Shown: positions 1 to 7,917 of the stretch, piece by piece
Numbering within the stretch: the stretch's first letter is position 1
Layout of the letters: every line of letters starts with the position of its first letter
Source: Radiobacillus kanasensis
GTDB lineage: Bacteria > Bacillota > Bacilli > Bacillales > Amphibacillaceae
Direction of reading: 5' to 3'
Length of the DNA stretch: 64,000 nucleotides
NCBI RefSeq assembly: GCF_021049245.1
Contig: NZ_CP088020.1
Location: 1,308,001-1,372,000, forward strand
Made by a program: the position numbers and the translations under genes
The notes under the pieces: model-generated
The model's input: only the letters and a program-made list of their open reading frames with translations
Databases searched by the model: none
What the model was told of the DNA's origin: nothing

Positions 1-186
1 GAGCTTCTAGCTGCAAGCATTCCAGATTCCATCTCTTTCGTCCCGGGCAATATTTGTGACCCTATGAAAGGAAACTTGAATAAAGTCCGCTTAAGCTTTT
101 CTTTTATCAATGAAAGAGAGCTAATCAAAGGTACGAAACGTTTAATGGAAATCGGAAATACACTTAAAAAGCCTACAAGAGCATAA
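1..186 (+). CDS. PLP-dependent aminotransferase, C-terminal end only
   Basis: The window opens inside this gene, and only the last 61 codons are visible. The tail reads SFVPGNIC, then NKVRLSFSFIN and a final helix ERELIKGTKRL. This is the usual end of fold-type I pyridoxal-phosphate aminotransferases of the class I/II or MocR-like (2-aminoadipate/aromatic) group, where the arginine of the VRLSF segment binds the substrate carboxylate. The catalytic lysine and any N-terminal GntR domain lie outside the window, so the substrate and the choice between a plain aminotransferase and a MocR regulator cannot be decided. An inverted repeat overlaps its stop codon. Confidence 0.7.
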   Translation, partial: ELLAASIPDSISFVPGNICDPMKGNLNKVRLSFSFINERELIKGTKRLMEIGNTLKKPTRA

Positions 187-195
187 CTTGTAGGC
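171..195. terminator. hairpin at the end of the aminotransferase gene
   Basis: Nine-base arms GCCTACAAG and CTTGTAGGC flank a 7-base loop that contains the stop codon. On the minus strand the stem is followed by TTTTT, so it looks more complete as a minus-strand terminator. On the plus strand the T-run is poor. Confidence 0.55.
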
Positions 196-289
196 ATGGA
201 TTTATCTTTGTAATATGGATGTGACATCAATCGGATGGAGAGCATGTGATTGGTCGACACGACATAGATAAGGGCATCATATCAGTTCC

Positions 290-508
290 CTATAACGGAA
301 AGTTTGCAGCTCTTGCAGCTTCTATGGATGCATTCAATCCGATTATCTGTGAACGTTCGGATACCTCTCTTATCATTTTAGCAACCTTGTCAATTTCATT
401 AATACTTTTCAAAGCTGTAATAGATTGACCAAAGATATTGTGGATATTTTCTGAGGAATTATTAATGGAACTAGCCATCTCTTGTATCGTTGCGCTTACC
501 TGCTCCAT
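290..508 (-). pseudogene. methyl-accepting chemotaxis protein fragment
   Basis: This 72-codon reading frame carries part of the cytoplasmic signalling helix of chemoreceptors. ATIQEMASSINNSSENIHNI is followed by a linker and the hairpin-tip sequence [13 protein letters not shown]. In intact receptors the tip continues with GE.G.GFAVVA and a return helix. Here the frame leaves the family right after AARA and stops five codons later. The N-terminal membrane and HAMP parts are also missing, so both ends are lost. I read it as a relic left by a deletion rather than a working small protein. It has no convincing ribosome site. Confidence 0.75.
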
Positions 509-602
509 ATATGGGAGATGATTTATCGAAGGTATATTTACTTCGATTGGGGATTAAGGATTAAGTGTTACTTAAAATTACGGTTTAAGAAAGAGGGAGT
601 CT

Positions 603-1142
603 ATGTTGAAGGGGAACAAAATTTATTTGCGAAGTTTTACAAAGGAAGATGCACCATTTCTACTTAAACTAGAACTCGAAAACCAGGCTTTTTTCGAAAA
701 ATATTCAATGGCTAGAATGGAAGATTTTTATACACTAGATGGGCAGAAAGAGAGAATTAATTATAAAAGAGAAAAACAGATAGAAGATCAGGAGTATTTC
801 TACGGAATATTTCTGCAAGAAAATGATGAACTAATTGGCGTTATAAACCTTTTTCAGGTTATGAGGGGATCACTACAAAGCGCCTTCATTGGGTACTTTT
901 TAGACAAAGCACACAATGGAAAAGGGTACACAACAGAAGCAGTCCAACTTATTACGGAAAATGCTTTTCAAGAATTGAAACTACACCGAATAGAAGCGGG
1001 TGTTATGCCTCACAATATTGGATCGATTAGAGTGCTAGAGAAATCTGGTTATCATAAGGAAGGGATTGCTCGTAGTAATGTGAAGATAAATGAGAATTGG
1101 GAGGACCATCAAGTGTTAGCCATTATTAATCCGAATGATTGA
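603..1142 (+). CDS. GNAT N-acetyltransferase, RimJ/RimL type
   Basis: This 179-residue protein has the layout of the RimJ/RimL-like acetyltransferases that transfer acetyl from acetyl-CoA to N-terminal or side-chain amines. It begins with KIYLRSFTKEDA, the typical first strand. The acetyl-CoA pyrophosphate loop lies around residues 103-110 (AHNGKGYT), followed by the helix TEAVQLITENAF. The characteristic C-terminal HRIEAGVMPHNIGSIRVLEK is present near residues 137-156. GAGGGAGT lies just upstream of the ATG. The substrate is unknown; within the group it could modify a ribosomal protein, a small amine or a toxin. The isochorismatase-like gene begins 26 bases downstream, so the two are probably co-transcribed. 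Confidence 0.88.
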   Translation: MLKGNKIYLRSFTKEDAPFLLKLELENQAFFEKYSMARMEDFYTLDGQKERINYKREKQIEDQEYFYGIFLQENDELIGVINLFQVMRGSLQSAFIGYFLDKAHNGKGYTTEAVQLITENAFQELKLHRIEAGVMPHNIGSIRVLEKSGYHKEGIARSNVKINENWEDHQVLAIINPND

Positions 1143-1167
1143 GTTCTGAGAAGGAGGAAGAAAAATA

Positions 1168-1722
1168 TTGAGCGAACTAAAACAGGCTTTGATACTGATT
1201 GACATTCAAAATGCTTTTGATGATGCGAGTTGGGGAGAGCGAAACAATTTAGAAGCAGAAGAAAATGCTGGACGCATATTAAGAAAATGGCGAGAGTTAA
1301 ACCGCCTGGTCATACACATTCGGCATATTTCAGAAAAAACGGAATCCCTTTTCCATCAATCAAAAGAAAGCTCTCATACAAAAGGAATCGTAAAACCAAT
1401 TGAAGATGAGGTTATATTTGAGAAGAAAGTAAATAGTAGTTTTATTGGTACCAATTTAGAGTCTTACTTGCATGAAAATGAAGTCAAATCAGTTGTCATA
1501 GTTGGACTAACTACACCACATTGTGTGTCGACAACGGCAAGAATGAGTGGGAACCTTGGCTTTGATACATACTTAGTTTCTGATGCAACAGCAGCATTTG
1601 CCATTCAAGACCAGGATGGAGTGTACTATGATGCGGAAACCATTCATCAAACCTCCTTAGCTACCTTACATCGGGAATTCGCAACCGTTTTAACTACGAA
1701 GCAACTCCTTAAAGGTTTATAA
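1168..1722 (+). CDS. isochorismatase-family cysteine hydrolase
   Basis: This 184-residue protein is of the isochorismatase/nicotinamidase superfamily. The catalytic triad is visible: D12 in LIDIQNAF, K87 in EKKVNSSF and C119 in GLTTPHCVSTTARM. The GLTT..C.. helix start and the following GF.TYLVSDAT are standard. Family members hydrolyse isochorismate, nicotinamide, N-carbamoyl amides or similar small amides, and the substrate cannot be read here. The start is TTG at 1168, set by AAGGAGGAAG eight bases upstream. The short spacing after the acetyltransferase suggests a two-gene operon. Confidence 0.88.
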   Translation: MSELKQALILIDIQNAFDDASWGERNNLEAEENAGRILRKWRELNRLVIHIRHISEKTESLFHQSKESSHTKGIVKPIEDEVIFEKKVNSSFIGTNLESYLHENEVKSVVIVGLTTPHCVSTTARMSGNLGFDTYLVSDATAAFAIQDQDGVYYDAETIHQTSLATLHREFATVLTTKQLLKGL

Positions 1723-1765
1723 TATCGGTCAAAAGATGGAGAAAAAGATACATCCTCGGAGTACG

Positions 1766-1815
1766 ATACCCCCTGTTCCTCTAAAATAAGGTCAACGAAT
1801 AGAGGAAAGGGGTAT
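1766..1815 (+). promoter_or_regulatory. long hairpin covering the ribosome site of the next small ORF
   Basis: ATACCCCCTGTTCCTCT (1766-1782) pairs with AGAGGAAAGGGGTAT (1801-1815), giving about 14 base pairs with one small internal bulge. The right arm contains the AGGAAAGGGG that serves as ribosome site for the ORF at 1820. No T-run follows, so it is not a normal terminator. It could hold that site closed. Confidence 0.5.
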
Positions 1816-1819
1816 TCTT

Positions 1820-1918
1820 ATGAAAACCATAAACGCTCTTTTACATGCTAGAAGTAATGTGTTATTGAGTATTAGTTATTTTCTGTTGATTATGCTTCTA
1901 TTTAATATCGGAAAATAG
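1820..1918 (+). CDS. possible small membrane peptide (32 aa)
   Basis: An ATG at 1820 follows AGGAAAGGGG at good spacing and opens a 32-codon frame. The peptide has a short polar, basic N-terminus (KTINALLHARS) and then one hydrophobic stretch (SISYFLLIMLLFNI) long enough to sit in a membrane. I do not recognise it. Support for translation is the ribosome site and the single-span shape; against it is the lack of any known relative. Its ribosome site is paired in a hairpin, and a strong terminator follows 37 bases after its stop. Confidence 0.35.
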   Translation: MKTINALLHARSNVLLSISYFLLIMLLFNIGK

Positions 1919-1954
1919 AAGGGGATATACTTTTTATGAGTCAGTTTTCTTGAT

Positions 1955-2000
1955 ACCGAACTACTTTAAATGTCATAAAAGTGGTTCGGTTATTTGTTTA
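1955..2000 (+). terminator. rho-independent terminator
   Basis: ACCGAACTACTTT (1955-1967) pairs with AAAGTGGTTCGGT (1978-1990) apart from one G-T wobble, and TATTTGTTTATC follows. It ends transcription from the plus-strand genes before the converging DUF4188/PadR genes. Confidence 0.8.
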
Positions 2001-2014
2001 TCATAAATCAAATC

Positions 2015-2484
2015 TTACACTTGTTTAAGCCGCTTTTTAGAAGTCGTAGTCGTGGAGTTAATCTCCACCGGGGGCTTCACCTTAGATAACCCAAACAATG
2101 GCATGTTCACATAAACGTTCTCATATTTTTCCTTAGCTACAATATATGTCTCATGATAAATACCTACTGCCGAGTTGTTTCTTGTCACTTGGTTAAATTT
2201 CTTCCATGCTTTTAAATGGAGGGTTCCTTTCGCGTATGATATAAGCTCTTCCGAGGAACGCCAATACTGAATCATTAAAGTTGTTCGTAGTGATTGAAAA
2301 TTTCCAGCGAATAGAACCCCAATTCTTTATTCGTAAACAATTCCCTGATCATTGGTGGCATAGCTAAAAAGACAGGCAGCCACTTATGTACGGCCCACCA
2401 TTTATTAATTCTCATTCCAATTACAAATACGACAATATCATCATCATTATGAGTTGTGAAACGACCTGCATTTACTTTTTTCAT
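2015..2484 (-). pseudogene. DUF4188 (monooxygenase-like) gene broken by a frameshift
   Basis: Two adjacent minus-strand frames are the two halves of one DUF4188 protein. The first (2484 down to about 2300) reads [20 protein letters not shown] up to LGFYSLE and then goes out of frame. The second frame, read from about 2303 down to 2015, gives [20 protein letters not shown] onward to the end. Joining them needs one extra base in the A/T run GGAAATTTT (plus strand 2297-2303), so a single-base deletion in a homopolymer explains the break. The function of DUF4188 is unknown; it resembles small haem-degrading or antibiotic-monooxygenase folds. Its ATG overlaps the stop of the PadR gene by four bases, so the two are an operon. 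A sequencing error is possible. Confidence 0.8.
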
Positions 2485-3038
2485 TTCCCACTCTCCATTT
2501 CCTTTAGTTTTCGAATGGTATCCTCACACCAATCGATTGCGGCTTTTGTCGTTCGTTTTCCATAATCTAAGGTGAATAACCAGTAGTTTGCATCTTCTTC
2601 ACCCGCTAAAGCAGTCGTGATCATGGTTTCAATGGATGTGTATGTATCGAAGCGGAATTGAAGCTTTTCTAAATAATTCTCCATATGGCGAATGGCTGTT
2701 TGTTCTTCTTCATGACGGCTAAAAAATAATTTTAGAATAAACTCATTTTTTTCAATTGGAATTTCCTCAATAGGTTTTTGCAGCCAATCCTGAAGAGTCT
2801 GCTGACCTTTACGCGTAATATGATATTCCTTTTTATCTGATTTTCCTTGTTGAGTGGTTTCCTGAACGATAGCTAACCCTTCATCCACTAAGTTTTTGAG
2901 CGTAGGATAAATCTGCCCATAGCTAATTTTCCAGAAGTGATTAAGACTTCTGTCGATCATTTGTTTTATCGAATAACCGGTGTTACAGCCTGTTGTTAAT
3001 AAACCTAGAATGGCAAACTTAGTATGATTTACTTTCAT
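2481..3038 (-). CDS. PadR-family transcriptional regulator
   Basis: A PadR-type repressor of about 185 residues. The N-terminal winged helix is clear: [19 protein letters not shown], then [19 protein letters not shown] and a wing ending in [14 protein letters not shown]. The C-terminal half is a helical dimerisation/effector domain (Vir_C-like) with LKLFFSRH. PadR proteins usually repress themselves and an adjacent stress or transport gene, here the DUF4188 gene that overlaps by four bases. I prefer the ATG at 3038, which has AGG ten bases upstream, over a TTG three codons earlier. A perfect inverted repeat sits directly upstream. Confidence 0.88.
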   Translation of the reverse strand: MKVNHTKFAILGLLTTGCNTGYSIKQMIDRSLNHFWKISYGQIYPTLKNLVDEGLAIVQETTQQGKSDKKEYHITRKGQQTLQDWLQKPIEEIPIEKNEFILKLFFSRHEEEQTAIRHMENYLEKLQFRFDTYTSIETMITTALAGEEDANYWLFTLDYGKRTTKAAIDWCEDTIRKLKEMESGK

Positions 3039-3060
3039 AAAGCACAACCTATCTTTTTGA

Positions 3061-3081
3061 TATATATCATTTAGATATATA
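3061..3081. promoter_or_regulatory. probable PadR operator
   Basis: TATATATC-ATTTA-GATATATA is a perfect 8-base inverted repeat 23 bases upstream of the PadR start. Its position in the promoter region and its AT-rich dyad fit autorepression by PadR. The role is inferred. Confidence 0.5.
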
Positions 3082-3244
3082 ATAATAGTTCTGTCGTTAG
3101 TTGTAAAGTAAATTAAAATTATCCAATTCTAAATACGTATCATTCAAAATTAGCTATTATCCGGATGAAATTATATTGGTTAGGGAATCTCTAAAAAGTG
3201 AAAGAAAAAATTCGGAACAACATGATGAGATTTGAGGTGACGTC

Positions 3245-4795
3245 GTGAGAAGTGTAACTTTAGTTTTTTGGTTCGCGCTAGCTTTATGCGGAGTCATAGT
3301 ATTATGGGGAGCAATTGCCCCTGAACATTTACAAACTGTTACAGCTGAGTTTACTGGTTATATTTCCAATTTGTTTGGTTGGTACTATTTATTAATAGTT
3401 ATGGCATTGTTAGTATTTTGTGTCTTTCTTATGGTGTCTCGATTCGGAAAAATAAAATTAGGTAAGCCAGATGATAAGCCTGATTTTAATTTACCGACAT
3501 GGTTTGCCATGCTGTTTAGTGCTGGTATGGGAATGGGCTTGGTTTTTTGGACAACTGCTGAGCCTATATCACATGCTTTTAAAAGTCCTCCAGGTGCAGA
3601 AATGGGATCGAATCAAGCTATAAGAGAAGCGATGCAATACTCTTTTTTCCACTGGGGGATTCACCCTTGGGCGGTTTATGGTGTTGTTGCTCTTGTTCTA
3701 GCGTATTTTAAGTTTTATAAGGGGTATCCAGGTCTGATCAGTGCCACACTTGTTCCGTTATTTGGGGAGAAAAGGATGGCAGGAACGCTTGGTAAACTCA
3801 TTGATACGTTAGCTGTATTTGCAACTGTAGTTGGAGTGGCATCCACACTCGGATTTGGTTCGGCCCAAATCAACGGTGGTTTGTCTTTCCTATTTAACAC
3901 GCCAAATAACTTTGGTATGCAACTGGTCATCTTGGCAGTATCCACATTTCTTTTTATTTTATCTGCATGGTCAGGTGTCGGAAAAGGAATAAAATATTTA
4001 AGTAATGCCAACATGGGCTTAGGATTTCTATTGTTGATTTTATTGTTTATCGTAGGTCCTACGCTGTACATCTTGAACATGTTTACGGCAACACTTGGAA
4101 ACTATATTACGAACTTCTTCGAAATGAGTCTTCGAATTTCTCCTCTGAATCAAGAGGGGAGAACTTGGATTGATAACTGGACAATTTTCTACTGGGCATG
4201 GTGGATTTCTTGGGCGCCATTTGTTGGAGTATTCATTGCTAGGATCTCGAAAGGACGTACGGTAAAAGAGTTTATGCTAGGAGTATTATTCGTACCAGCA
4301 TTAGTCTGCTTTGTTTTCTTCGCAGTCTTTGGAGTTTCGGCATTAAATATTGAACAAAACGGCATCGATGCAATCTCTGGATATTCTCTTGAAACCACCA
4401 CATTCGCTGTACTTCAGCACTATCCATTAGGGGATATTATGTCGTTTATTATGATTTTCGTCATTGCGATTTTCTTCATTACATCTGCAGATTCGGCGAC
4501 CTTTGTGCTAGGAATGCTGACAACAAACGGGGATATCAACCCATCAAATTCCGTGAAAATAACCTGGGGACTTGCCATGTCTGCTATGGCTGCTATCATC
4601 GTTTACTTTGGTGGAACACAAGGTTTACAAAACATGCTCATTATTGCAGCACTTCCATTTTCTATTGTGATGTTGTTAATGGGAGCATCCTTTTACAAGG
4701 CAGCCAAAAAAGAAATCGTAAAACCGAAGAAAAAAGAAGAGAAGAGCAAGAAAAAAAGAAAAGAGAAAGAACATGTGCCAGTCGACCAGTATTAA
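3245..4795 (+). CDS. BCCT-family betaine/choline/carnitine transporter
   Basis: A 516-residue, 12-helix sodium-coupled transporter of the BCCT family (OpuD/BetL group) that takes up compatible solutes such as glycine betaine. Key segments are FSAGMGMGLVFW at residues 91-102, the sodium/substrate GMGMG hinge, and the helix-8 signature FYWAWWISWAPFVGVFIARI with its tryptophan box. The C-terminal tail is about 30 residues of lysine, arginine and glutamate (KPKKKEEKSKKKRKEKE), a type that senses osmotic strength in this family. GTG at 3245 follows GAGGTGA at good spacing. A terminator follows directly, so the gene is transcribed alone. Confidence 0.93.
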   Translation: MRSVTLVFWFALALCGVIVLWGAIAPEHLQTVTAEFTGYISNLFGWYYLLIVMALLVFCVFLMVSRFGKIKLGKPDDKPDFNLPTWFAMLFSAGMGMGLVFWTTAEPISHAFKSPPGAEMGSNQAIREAMQYSFFHWGIHPWAVYGVVALVLAYFKFYKGYPGLISATLVPLFGEKRMAGTLGKLIDTLAVFATVVGVASTLGFGSAQINGGLSFLFNTPNNFGMQLVILAVSTFLFILSAWSGVGKGIKYLSNANMGLGFLLLILLFIVGPTLYILNMFTATLGNYITNFFEMSLRISPLNQEGRTWIDNWTIFYWAWWISWAPFVGVFIARISKGRTVKEFMLGVLFVPALVCFVFFAVFGVSALNIEQNGIDAISGYSLETTTFAVLQHYPLGDIMSFIMIFVIAIFFITSADSATFVLGMLTTNGDINPSNSVKITWGLAMSAMAAIIVYFGGTQGLQNMLIIAALPFSIVMLLMGASFYKAAKKEIVKPKKKEEKSKKKRKEKEHVPVDQY

Positions 4796-4799
4796 GAGT

Positions 4800-4832
4800 A
4801 ACCCGTACCGAAAAAGGTACGGGTTATCTATT
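4800..4832 (+). terminator. terminator of the BCCT gene
   Basis: AACCCGTACC and GGTACGGGTT form a perfect 10-bp stem with a GAAAAA loop right after the stop codon, followed by ATCTATTC. The T-run is weak, but the stem is strong. Confidence 0.65.
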
Positions 4833-4910
4833 CGACATCCTATCCTAGCTGTTGGTAATGGGGTGCTTGGAAGTTGCTTTGTGGATGGTGGTGGGTCTTA
4901 AACATGCCTA

Positions 4911-4987
4911 GGATACTTTTAAACCTCCGTAAAATACTTTCATACACTGCCAAGACACTTTCATTTCCGACCAGAATACTTTTATTC
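4911..4987. repeat. degenerate tandem repeat with a 21-bp period (4 units)
   Basis: The core ATACTTT(T/C)A occurs at 4913, 4934, 4955 (ACACTTTCA) and 4976, exactly 21 bases apart each time. Between the cores, only CC, GA and AA positions are loosely kept. The array lies between the terminator of the BCCT gene and the converging VOC gene. It contains no open frame or terminator-like stem. A second array with the same period but different core lies at 48571. Confidence 0.7.
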
Positions 4988-5010
4988 AAATTAACCAAAA
5001 ACCTCTCCTT

Positions 5011-5385
5011 CTAGTTATTGCAGATCATCAATACATTTCCATCTAGATCTTCAAAATTGAAGTAAGCAAAGCTCCCAATTCTTTCGATTTCTCGCACGAT
5101 CTTCCCATTCTTACTAAGAACATAGTTGTAAGCTTCGTCAATATCTTCCGCATAGAAGTTAAAAAGCACAGCATTAGTTCTAGTAAATGTGAAGGATGGA
5201 TCAAAAGAGTGGTCATCTAAGGTTAGTCCCGTTTTTCCTGGTACGGGAATGTTATAAACTGGTGACTCAATTTGGTTTGGATTGAATGATAGACCTAATA
5301 GAGTGGAGTACCATTCCGCAGCCTTTTTCAAATCCTTTACGTGAATAAAAACATTGTTAACAGAAGTATGGATTGGTAGTGCCAT
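5011..5385 (-). CDS. VOC-superfamily (glyoxalase/bleomycin-resistance fold) protein
   Basis: A 124-residue single-domain protein of two beta-alpha-beta-beta-beta units. FIHVKDLKKAAEWYSTLLGL is the usual first strand and helix. The second unit shows NAVLFNFYAEDIDEAYNYV and ends YFNFEDLDGNVLMIC, the standard DPDGN-type finish. The fold is shared by glyoxalase I, dioxygenases and drug-binding proteins; metal ligands cannot be assigned safely, so no reaction is named. AGGAGGTAATCT precedes the ATG. A terminator separates it from the MFS gene upstream. Confidence 0.82.
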   Translation of the reverse strand: MALPIHTSVNNVFIHVKDLKKAAEWYSTLLGLSFNPNQIESPVYNIPVPGKTGLTLDDHSFDPSFTFTRTNAVLFNFYAEDIDEAYNYVLSKNGKIVREIERIGSFAYFNFEDLDGNVLMICNN

Positions 5386-5457
5386 GTAGATTACCTCCTA
5401 AATAAGTTCTTATAAAAATAGTTCCGCAAAAAGCAAATTTCTCCTCCTTTATTTAAA

Positions 5458-5488
5458 CAAAAAAGGCAAACCCGTTAAGGTTTACCTT
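5458..5488 (-). terminator. terminator of the MFS gene
   Basis: On the minus strand AGGTAAACC and GGTTTGCCT pair around a 6-base loop (one mismatch), followed by TTTTTTG. Confidence 0.7.
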
Positions 5489-5493
5489 ATAAG

Positions 5494-6681
5494 TTAAGCC
5501 ACTTTTCTACTCTTCATTAACAACCCTAGATAAATCAACATAGATAGTAAGACGGACACTCCTGAAGTTATATAAATAACGCTATATCCAAAGGAATGCG
5601 CAATAACCCCAAATGACATCGCTCCAATCCCGACCCCCAAATCAAAGAAAGAGAAGAAAGTCGCGTTTGCCATTCCTTTTCGGTTAGCAGATGCTTTATC
5701 AACCGCCCATGCTTGAAGAGCAGGTTGAACGGTTCCAAATCCCATTCCATACAGTCCTGCGGCAATAAACAGAACTAAGGAATTAGGCAACCATACTAAA
5801 AGGATCATAGCGATTAATATCATAAACGTACCTGGTAAAAAGACTACGATATGGCCCTTCTTATCATAAATTTGTCCAGCGAAAGTGCGCGAAAGCATTA
5901 AAAATGCTGCATAAACTAGGAAATAGATTTCAATGCCTTCCACACCCTCTTCAGCTGTGTAAAGTGGTAAGAAGGATGCAATTCCACCGAATGTAACAGT
6001 AATAAAAAACAATAGGATGGATGGTTCAATAGCCGTTTTTTCAAATATATCAAATTTCATGGCAACGGATTTGTGTTCGGACTTCTCAACTTTTTTATAT
6101 TTAATAAAAGAAGACAATAGAAGTGCGATTAATCCCATAGCTGCACAAATTAAAAACAACTGCATGAACGTAATTTTTTCTACTAAAAATAATCCTAATG
6201 CTGGACCGAAAGCTAAAGCGATATTACCGGATAGACCGAAATAACCCATCCCTTCTCCACGGCGTTTTGGTGGGATAAGGTCTGTTGCGATTGTCCCGGT
6301 TGCCGTTGTGGAAAATCCCCAACCAATCCCTTGAACGACCCTCATGGCTAATAAAATTCCTATACTGGCAATAAAAGCAAAGGAACCAACAGAGAGCACG
6401 AAAATCGCTAGCCCGAACATATAGACGAATTGTCTGCCTTTTGATTCGAGGGAATGTCCAGCATATGGGCGAAATATAAGAGCAGAAAAGGTAAAAACCC
6501 CTACGATTAATCCAATTAGTTCATCACTACCACCAAGATGTTGCACAAAAAGGGGCAGAGTAGGTAGTGTCATTTGAAAACCTAGAAAAATAAAAAAATT
6601 TGCCATCACAATTAGGGCAAAGTCTTTTGTCCAGATTTTCTCTTTTTTTATGTCAACCTGTGTACTTGCTTGATCAGTCAT
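5494..6681 (-). CDS. MFS transporter (drug/metabolite exporter type)
   Basis: A 395-residue major facilitator with about 12 hydrophobic segments. A motif-A-like loop follows helix 2 (GHSLESKGRQF), with its second-half copy at GQIYDKKGHIVVF. VVQGIGWGFSTTATGTIATD in helix 4-5 resembles the exporter signature of small-molecule efflux pumps of the YfiS/YwoG type. It probably exports a drug or metabolite by proton antiport, with no substrate clue in the sequence. Its start is backed by GAAAGGTC. It is divergent from the gene at 6817, and a TATAAT-like box on the minus strand lies in the shared 135-base region. Confidence 0.88.
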   Translation of the reverse strand: MTDQASTQVDIKKEKIWTKDFALIVMANFFIFLGFQMTLPTLPLFVQHLGGSDELIGLIVGVFTFSALIFRPYAGHSLESKGRQFVYMFGLAIFVLSVGSFAFIASIGILLAMRVVQGIGWGFSTTATGTIATDLIPPKRRGEGMGYFGLSGNIALAFGPALGLFLVEKITFMQLFLICAAMGLIALLLSSFIKYKKVEKSEHKSVAMKFDIFEKTAIEPSILLFFITVTFGGIASFLPLYTAEEGVEGIEIYFLVYAAFLMLSRTFAGQIYDKKGHIVVFLPGTFMILIAMILLVWLPNSLVLFIAAGLYGMGFGTVQPALQAWAVDKASANRKGMANATFFSFFDLGVGIGAMSFGVIAHSFGYSVIYITSGVSVLLSMLIYLGLLMKSRKVA

Positions 6682-6816
6682 GTTATCCAGACCTTTCTTT
6701 CGAGAATCGAAGTATATTATACACCCTTAACCTATAGAAGGAAAGAATCTGATTTCATATAAAATATCCTTATATTACCTAGGATGGTTTAAAATAGATT
6801 AAGTAAGGAGTTAGGA

Positions 6817-7374
6817 GTGATTTATTTGCGGGACTATGAGTTAACGATACCAATGGAAGAATTACAAATTCTTCAGGACATGGTTGGAAGTACACTTGAT
6901 ACTATTTTATGTCGAGCCATGGATTATAATATGAAAGCTGAAATGTATCTTCTGGATTTTCATGTTTATCTTTCTATTGGATCCAGCTATGTACAACTTG
7001 CCATGGATTGGCGGGAAACAGAGGATGGAGATGATTATTGGAGAGTCGTCGTTAAGAAAAATTCTTTTCCTTCTCTAATTCCGTACGAAATAGAAAGAAA
7101 TGGATCGGTTTCCTTCTTAGGAGATAAGTCTTCCGACATCACGGTTTTTTCTAAAATAGAAAAAGTAGAAGTTTATTCGGCAGAATTAAAGTTTGAGGAT
7201 GAACGTCAGCACTATGATTCCATTTTAATTGTAACACTGGCTAATAATAAGCGACTCTGTTTCACTAACTCTATCCCAGACCTCGTTCAACTTACGTGGA
7301 CCGAAGAAAAAATAAAAGAACTCACTAATAATTGTTTTTTAAAACACTCATTTACTAACATAGAAGGAGCATAA
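6817..7374 (+). CDS. conserved-looking hypothetical protein, soluble
   Basis: A 185-residue protein I do not recognise. It has no signal peptide or membrane helix, is acidic and looks alpha/beta. GTG at 6817 follows AAGGAG at six bases. The middle (AEMYLLDFHVYLSIGSSYVQ, then WRVVVKKNSFPSL) alternates like a small beta sheet. The stop is three bases before the acetyltransferase start at 7378, so the two are translated from one message. This is the first gene of a three-gene plus-strand run that ended in the now-broken hydrolase. Confidence 0.7.
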   Translation: MIYLRDYELTIPMEELQILQDMVGSTLDTILCRAMDYNMKAEMYLLDFHVYLSIGSSYVQLAMDWRETEDGDDYWRVVVKKNSFPSLIPYEIERNGSVSFLGDKSSDITVFSKIEKVEVYSAELKFEDERQHYDSILIVTLANNKRLCFTNSIPDLVQLTWTEEKIKELTNNCFLKHSFTNIEGA

Positions 7375-7377
7375 GTT

Positions 7378-7905
7378 ATGAAATATTCTATTAGAGCGGA
7401 AAAACAAGAGGACTTTCTTCTTATCCGAGAGCTTCATAAACTGGCGTTTCAAAACGAAGGGAATGAGGCAAATTTAGTGGAAGCGATACGGGAATCTAGC
7501 TACTTTGTTCCGGGGCTTTCTATCGTAGCGACACTACAATCTGGAGAAATAATCGGTCATATTCTTTTCAGTAATATTATATTAGAGACAGAACGAGGCG
7601 CAAAACAAACTTTAGGCTTGGCTCCTATGGCTGTTCACCCAAACTATCAACGAAAAGGGGTTGGATCTGAACTTGTTCGAAGTGGCCTTGACCTATGTAA
7701 GGAAAAAGGCTTTGAACATGTTTTTGTTCTCGGACATCCTCAGTTTTATTCGAAGTTTGGCTTTATTCCCGCTTCTAAATTTGACATTGAAGCTCCCTTC
7801 TCTGTTCCAGATGAGGTATTTACGGCCGTCGAATTAAGAAAAGGCTCTTTAAAAGGAATGGAAGGGGAAATCAAATACCCTCCAGCATTTCGTACGGTTT
7901 CCTAG
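7378..7905 (+). CDS. GNAT N-acetyltransferase, YhbS type
   Basis: A 175-residue acetyltransferase of the GNAT fold, closest in pattern to YhbS-like proteins. It begins YSIRAEKQEDFLLIRELHKL and has the pattern GLAPMAVHPNYQRKGVGSEL around residues 77-96, where QRKGVG is the acetyl-CoA pyrophosphate loop. It then has the typical VLGHPQFYSKFGF segment. The substrate is unknown. It sits three bases after the hypothetical gene and 12 bases before the hydrolase gene, in an apparent operon. Confidence 0.87.
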   Translation: MKYSIRAEKQEDFLLIRELHKLAFQNEGNEANLVEAIRESSYFVPGLSIVATLQSGEIIGHILFSNIILETERGAKQTLGLAPMAVHPNYQRKGVGSELVRSGLDLCKEKGFEHVFVLGHPQFYSKFGFIPASKFDIEAPFSVPDEVFTAVELRKGSLKGMEGEIKYPPAFRTVS

Positions 7906-7917
7906 ATAGGAGGAGTA

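Noticed and set aside
4911..4987. The 21-bp array as a CRISPR
   Set aside because: Units are degenerate, the constant part is only about nine bases, there is no 23-37-base repeat with unique spacers, and no cas gene is in the window.
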